Assembly (NCBI RefSeq): GCF_039525035.1
Contig: NZ_BAAAHE010000023.1
Location: 69,106 to 102,542 of the forward strand
From: Sporichthya brevicatena
GTDB lineage: Bacteria > Actinomycetota > Actinomycetes > Sporichthyales > Sporichthyaceae
Length of the DNA stretch: 33,437 nucleotides
Direction of reading: 5' to 3'
The translations under genes and the position numbers were made by a program. The notes below the pieces were generated by a model, which saw only the letters and a program-made list of their open reading frames with translations, ran no database searches and was not told where the DNA came from. Below, in pieces: positions 31,187 to 33,437 of this stretch; position 1 is the stretch's first letter, and every line of letters begins with the position of its first letter.

Positions 31187-31993
31187 GTGTCCGAAACCAT
31201 TGTTCTGGTCCATGGCCTGTGGATGACCCCGAGGTGCTGGGAGCACTGGGTCACCTACTACCAGGGGCAGGGCCACCGCGTGCTGGCCCCGGCCTACCCC
31301 GGCTTCGAGATCGAGGTGGAGGCCCTGCGCGAGAACCCGGACGTGATCGCCGAGCTCACTGTGCCCGCCACCGTCGACCACCTCGAGAGCGTCATCAAGG
31401 GCCTGGACCGAGCGCCGATCATCATGGGTCACTCGTTCGGCGGGACCCTGACGCAGCTCCTGCTCGCACGAGGACTCGGCGCCGCCGGCGTGGTCATCGA
31501 CTCCGCACCGACCGAAGGGGTGCACGTCAACCCGCCCTCGCAGATCAAGTCCCTGTTCCCGGTTCTCAACAATCCGGCGAAGCGGCACCAGGCGGTTGGC
31601 TTCACGCCGGAGCAATTCCACTACGCCTTCACCAACACCCTGAGCGACGAGGAGTCCGCCGCCGTCTACGAGCGCTACCACATTCCTGCACCCGGGAATT
31701 GGGTGTGGCGCTACGGCCTGCTCGCCAACCTCACGCCCGGGCATCAGGAAACCTGGGTCGACTACCACAACGCCTCCCGGCCGCCCCTGCTGTTCATCGC
31801 CGGCGGAGCCGACCACATCATGCCGCCGTCGGTGAACCGGTCGAACGCCAAGCACTACAAGTCGGATGCGATCACCGAGTACTACGAGTTTCCCGGCCGC
31901 TCTCACTGGACGTGCGGCGAGGACGGCTGGGAAGAGGTCGCCGACCACGCCCTCACGTGGGCACTCGAGCACATGCCGAGTCAACTGACCTGA
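31187..31993 (+). CDS. Cytoplasmic alpha/beta hydrolase
   Basis: A 268-residue serine hydrolase without a signal peptide. The fold begins at once with TIVLVHGLWMTPRCW (oxyanion hole). The nucleophile is S83 in GHSFGG, the acid is probably D209 in GGADHIMP and the base H240 in GRSHWT. GGAGAGGA six bases before the GTG start is a strong ribosome-binding site. It follows the exported hydrolase by 20 nt, so the two are one operon: one enzyme outside and one inside the cell, possibly acting on the same class of ester. The gene converges on the HNH gene, and a hairpin spans both stop codons. The substrate is unknown. Confidence 0.9.
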   Translation: MSETIVLVHGLWMTPRCWEHWVTYYQGQGHRVLAPAYPGFEIEVEALRENPDVIAELTVPATVDHLESVIKGLDRAPIIMGHSFGGTLTQLLLARGLGAAGVVIDSAPTEGVHVNPPSQIKSLFPVLNNPAKRHQAVGFTPEQFHYAFTNTLSDEESAAVYERYHIPAPGNWVWRYGLLANLTPGHQETWVDYHNASRPPLLFIAGGADHIMPPSVNRSNAKHYKSDAITEYYEFPGRSHWTCGEDGWEEVADHALTWALEHMPSQLT

Positions 31994-32009
31994 ATTGGCG
32001 TCAGGTCAG
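31985..32009. terminator. Bidirectional hairpin at convergent gene ends
   Basis: A perfect 9-bp stem (CTGACCTGA / TCAGGTCAG) with a seven-base loop spans the stop codon of the second hydrolase (31991-31993) and that of the HNH gene (32006-32008). Being symmetrical, it would serve both strands. There is no long T-run on either side. Confidence 0.6.
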
Positions 32010-33352
32010 AACGGGACCGGGGCGGTCAGGTCCTTGATGAAGTCCGGGAGTTCAGCGTCCGGGTCGTCTGCGCCGGGGTAGGTGATGAACCGCAGCCCGG
32101 TGGGGGTGGTCCAGATGAACCGGCCCCGGTCTTGTTCGAGATGCCAGCCGGGCATCTGTTTGATTTGGTGGTGGAACCGGCACAGGCAGCCGAGGTTCCA
32201 GTAGCGGGTCCCGCCGCGCAGGACCTTGCCCTTGATCTTGGTGAACGGGATCGAGTGGTCGATGTCGCACTGGCGGGCCGGGCGCCGGCAGCCGGGGAAC
32301 CGGCAGTGCTTGTCCCGGTTGCGGACCGCGGTCTTCATCTTCGCCGTCGGCACGTAGGTGTCGGCGTGCAGGTCGAGCAGCTCGATCGCCTCGGCCGAGA
32401 GTGCGGAGGAGGCCGGGATCTCCGGCTCGGTGGGGTCGATCCCGAGCGCCTCACCGAGGATCGCCTGGATGGTGTCGAGCTCCTGGGCGGCGATGGTGCG
32501 CTCGTCCTGGCGGGCGATCACCAGCGGCGCCTCGGCGGCTTCTTCCTTCTGGATCGCCCGGTCGTGGTGGACGCGTTCCTTGAGGGCTTTGAAGATGCGC
32601 TGCGCTTCGTCCTCGGGCATGAACAGGCACAGGGTGGCCATGCCGTCGTACTCCGGCCGGAGGTAGACGCAGCGATCCGCGCGGGCCCGCTGCTCCCGCT
32701 TGCGGACCGCGTCCTCATCGATGGCCTTGACCTCGCGGCGGACCCGGCCCCGGAACGAGCGCCCACCGCGTTCCTTCGCCTCCGGCAGCACCGCGTCCTC
32801 AAGCCGTGAGGCTTGCGCGACATCCAGGTCCGCGCCCTCGTCCACGATGGCCTGCACCTGGACCCGGTTGACCTCCCCGCGTTCGAGGGCGGCGAAGGTC
32901 TTCGGGTAGCGGCGGGTCAACTCCATCGACACGTGGCACAGGTTCTGCACCGCCGCCGGCGAGAGTTTGAGCAGGCAGCCGAGTTCGGCCTCGACCGAAC
33001 GGCGCAGATACTCCGGGTCGTCATCGGCATCCGGGTTGGACAGTTTCCGCATCGCCACGTTCGACACCGCCCGGCACTTCGCGCCGTAGGCGGCGTTCTC
33101 CAGGCGGTCCGCGTCCGCGACCTCCCCCACCAGTTCGGCGTCCGAACGCGCGGCGGTCATGTCGATCGGCGCGTCCAGGGGTAGGGCCGGACCCGCAGCG
33201 TGAGCGGACCAGAACGCATCCCGCCGCGCCTCATAAGCCAGGAAATCCTGGTAGGAGGCGTAGTCCGGATCCCCCGGCGAGGGCGGGCGGCCACCGGTGA
33301 CCCACGCGGGCTCGCACCCCACGTCGGCCCGGTCCGGCAAGTCGATCAGCAC
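32006..33352 (-). CDS. DUF222/HNH endonuclease domain protein (13E12 repeat family)
   Basis: A 448-residue protein. The N-terminal three quarters match DUF222, the helical domain of the mycobacterial 13E12 repeat family (SPAAVQNLCHVSMELTRRYPKTFAALERGEV...VQAIVDEG). The C-terminus is an HNH nuclease module: RDKHCRFPGCRRPARQCDIDHSIPF near residues 343-371, followed by NLGCLCRFHHQIK. D364-I-D-H367 and the later HH would hold the catalytic metal, and the two CxxC-like pairs zinc. 13E12 genes are multicopy in many actinobacteria and are known in M. tuberculosis to be DNA-damage inducible. A LexA-type box lies 15 nt upstream of the GTG start. Whether it cuts DNA, and whether it is mobile, is unknown. 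A G-rich Shine-Dalgarno precedes the start. Confidence 0.92.
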   Translation of the reverse strand: MLIDLPDRADVGCEPAWVTGGRPPSPGDPDYASYQDFLAYEARRDAFWSAHAAGPALPLDAPIDMTAARSDAELVGEVADADRLENAAYGAKCRAVSNVAMRKLSNPDADDDPEYLRRSVEAELGCLLKLSPAAVQNLCHVSMELTRRYPKTFAALERGEVNRVQVQAIVDEGADLDVAQASRLEDAVLPEAKERGGRSFRGRVRREVKAIDEDAVRKREQRARADRCVYLRPEYDGMATLCLFMPEDEAQRIFKALKERVHHDRAIQKEEAAEAPLVIARQDERTIAAQELDTIQAILGEALGIDPTEPEIPASSALSAEAIELLDLHADTYVPTAKMKTAVRNRDKHCRFPGCRRPARQCDIDHSIPFTKIKGKVLRGGTRYWNLGCLCRFHHQIKQMPGWHLEQDRGRFIWTTPTGLRFITYPGADDPDAELPDFIKDLTAPVPF

Positions 33353-33367
33353 GGAACCCCCACCAGT

Positions 33368-33383
33368 TCGAACGTATGTTCTG
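33368..33383. promoter_or_regulatory. LexA-type SOS box upstream of the HNH gene
   Basis: TCGAAC-GTAT-GTTCTG matches the actinobacterial LexA consensus TCGAAC-N4-GTTCGA at 10 of 12 positions, with the GAAC-N4-GTTC core intact. It is 15 nt upstream of the start codon, in the promoter zone. Damage-induced expression is therefore expected; binding is inferred from the consensus. Confidence 0.75.
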
Positions 33384-33437
33384 CATATCTGCTTGAGTGC
33401 AGTAACCCTTACCAGTCCGGGGAACTGACGATCAGTT

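Overview
The window is high-GC DNA (roughly 70% by eye) densely packed with genes on both strands. It most likely comes from an actinobacterial chromosome. The evidence is lipoprotein penicillin-binding protein architecture, Tat-exported proteins, apparently leaderless promoters, many TetR regulators, acyl-CoA dehydrogenase-type metabolism, a 13E12/DUF222 HNH protein and an actinobacterial LexA-type box. I cannot name the species; a Sporichthya/Frankia/Nocardioides-like soil organism would fit, but that is inference. No rRNA, tRNA, CRISPR array, prophage or insertion sequence was recognised.

Layout. 9-2410: a minus-strand trio (small COX4-like protein, heme-copper oxidase subunit III-like protein, six-helix membrane protein) divergent from a TetR gene across a palindromic operator. 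2418-4641: a class B penicillin-binding lipoprotein, whose 3' end overlaps a convergent small zinc-finger (anti-sigma-like) protein. 4882-8261: an exported SBP56/methanethiol-oxidase-like protein followed by a Tat-exported multicopper oxidase. 8269-13204: a divergon with an orphan Leu/Ile/Val-type binding lipoprotein plus an APH-like small-molecule kinase on one side, and TetR plus a secreted LVIVD-repeat protein on the other. 13282-14962: an orphan AbrB-type antitoxin, an unrecognised Pro/Trp-rich protein and a Tat-exported Rieske protein closed by a strong terminator. 15116-17766: an operator followed by a nitronate-monooxygenase-family flavoprotein and an acyl-CoA dehydrogenase.

17769-20129: a minus-strand operon of an AarF/UbiB-type kinase, a GXWXG/DUF4334 protein and a small CBU_0592-type membrane protein. 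20159-25927: a 1922-residue cytoplasmic signalling protein joining a Ser/Thr kinase, AAA ATPase, TPR-like region, GAF, histidine kinase, degenerate receiver and canonical receiver. 26166-27368: a D,D-carboxypeptidase transcribed away from it. 27534-31993: a large ATP-binding LuxR (LAL) regulator followed by two alpha/beta hydrolases. 32006-33352: a DUF222/HNH (13E12-type) protein preceded by a LexA-type SOS box.

Functionally the window mixes envelope enzymes (PBP, DD-carboxypeptidase), copper and iron-sulfur redox proteins exported by Tat, lipid or small-molecule catabolism with local TetR switches, and two very large STAND/AAA-type signalling proteins. The most unusual items are the 1922-residue hybrid kinase, the SBP56-like plus multicopper oxidase pair, and the orphan binding-protein/kinase/LVIVD divergon. 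Start sites were chosen from Shine-Dalgarno spacing and operator positions where these were decisive.
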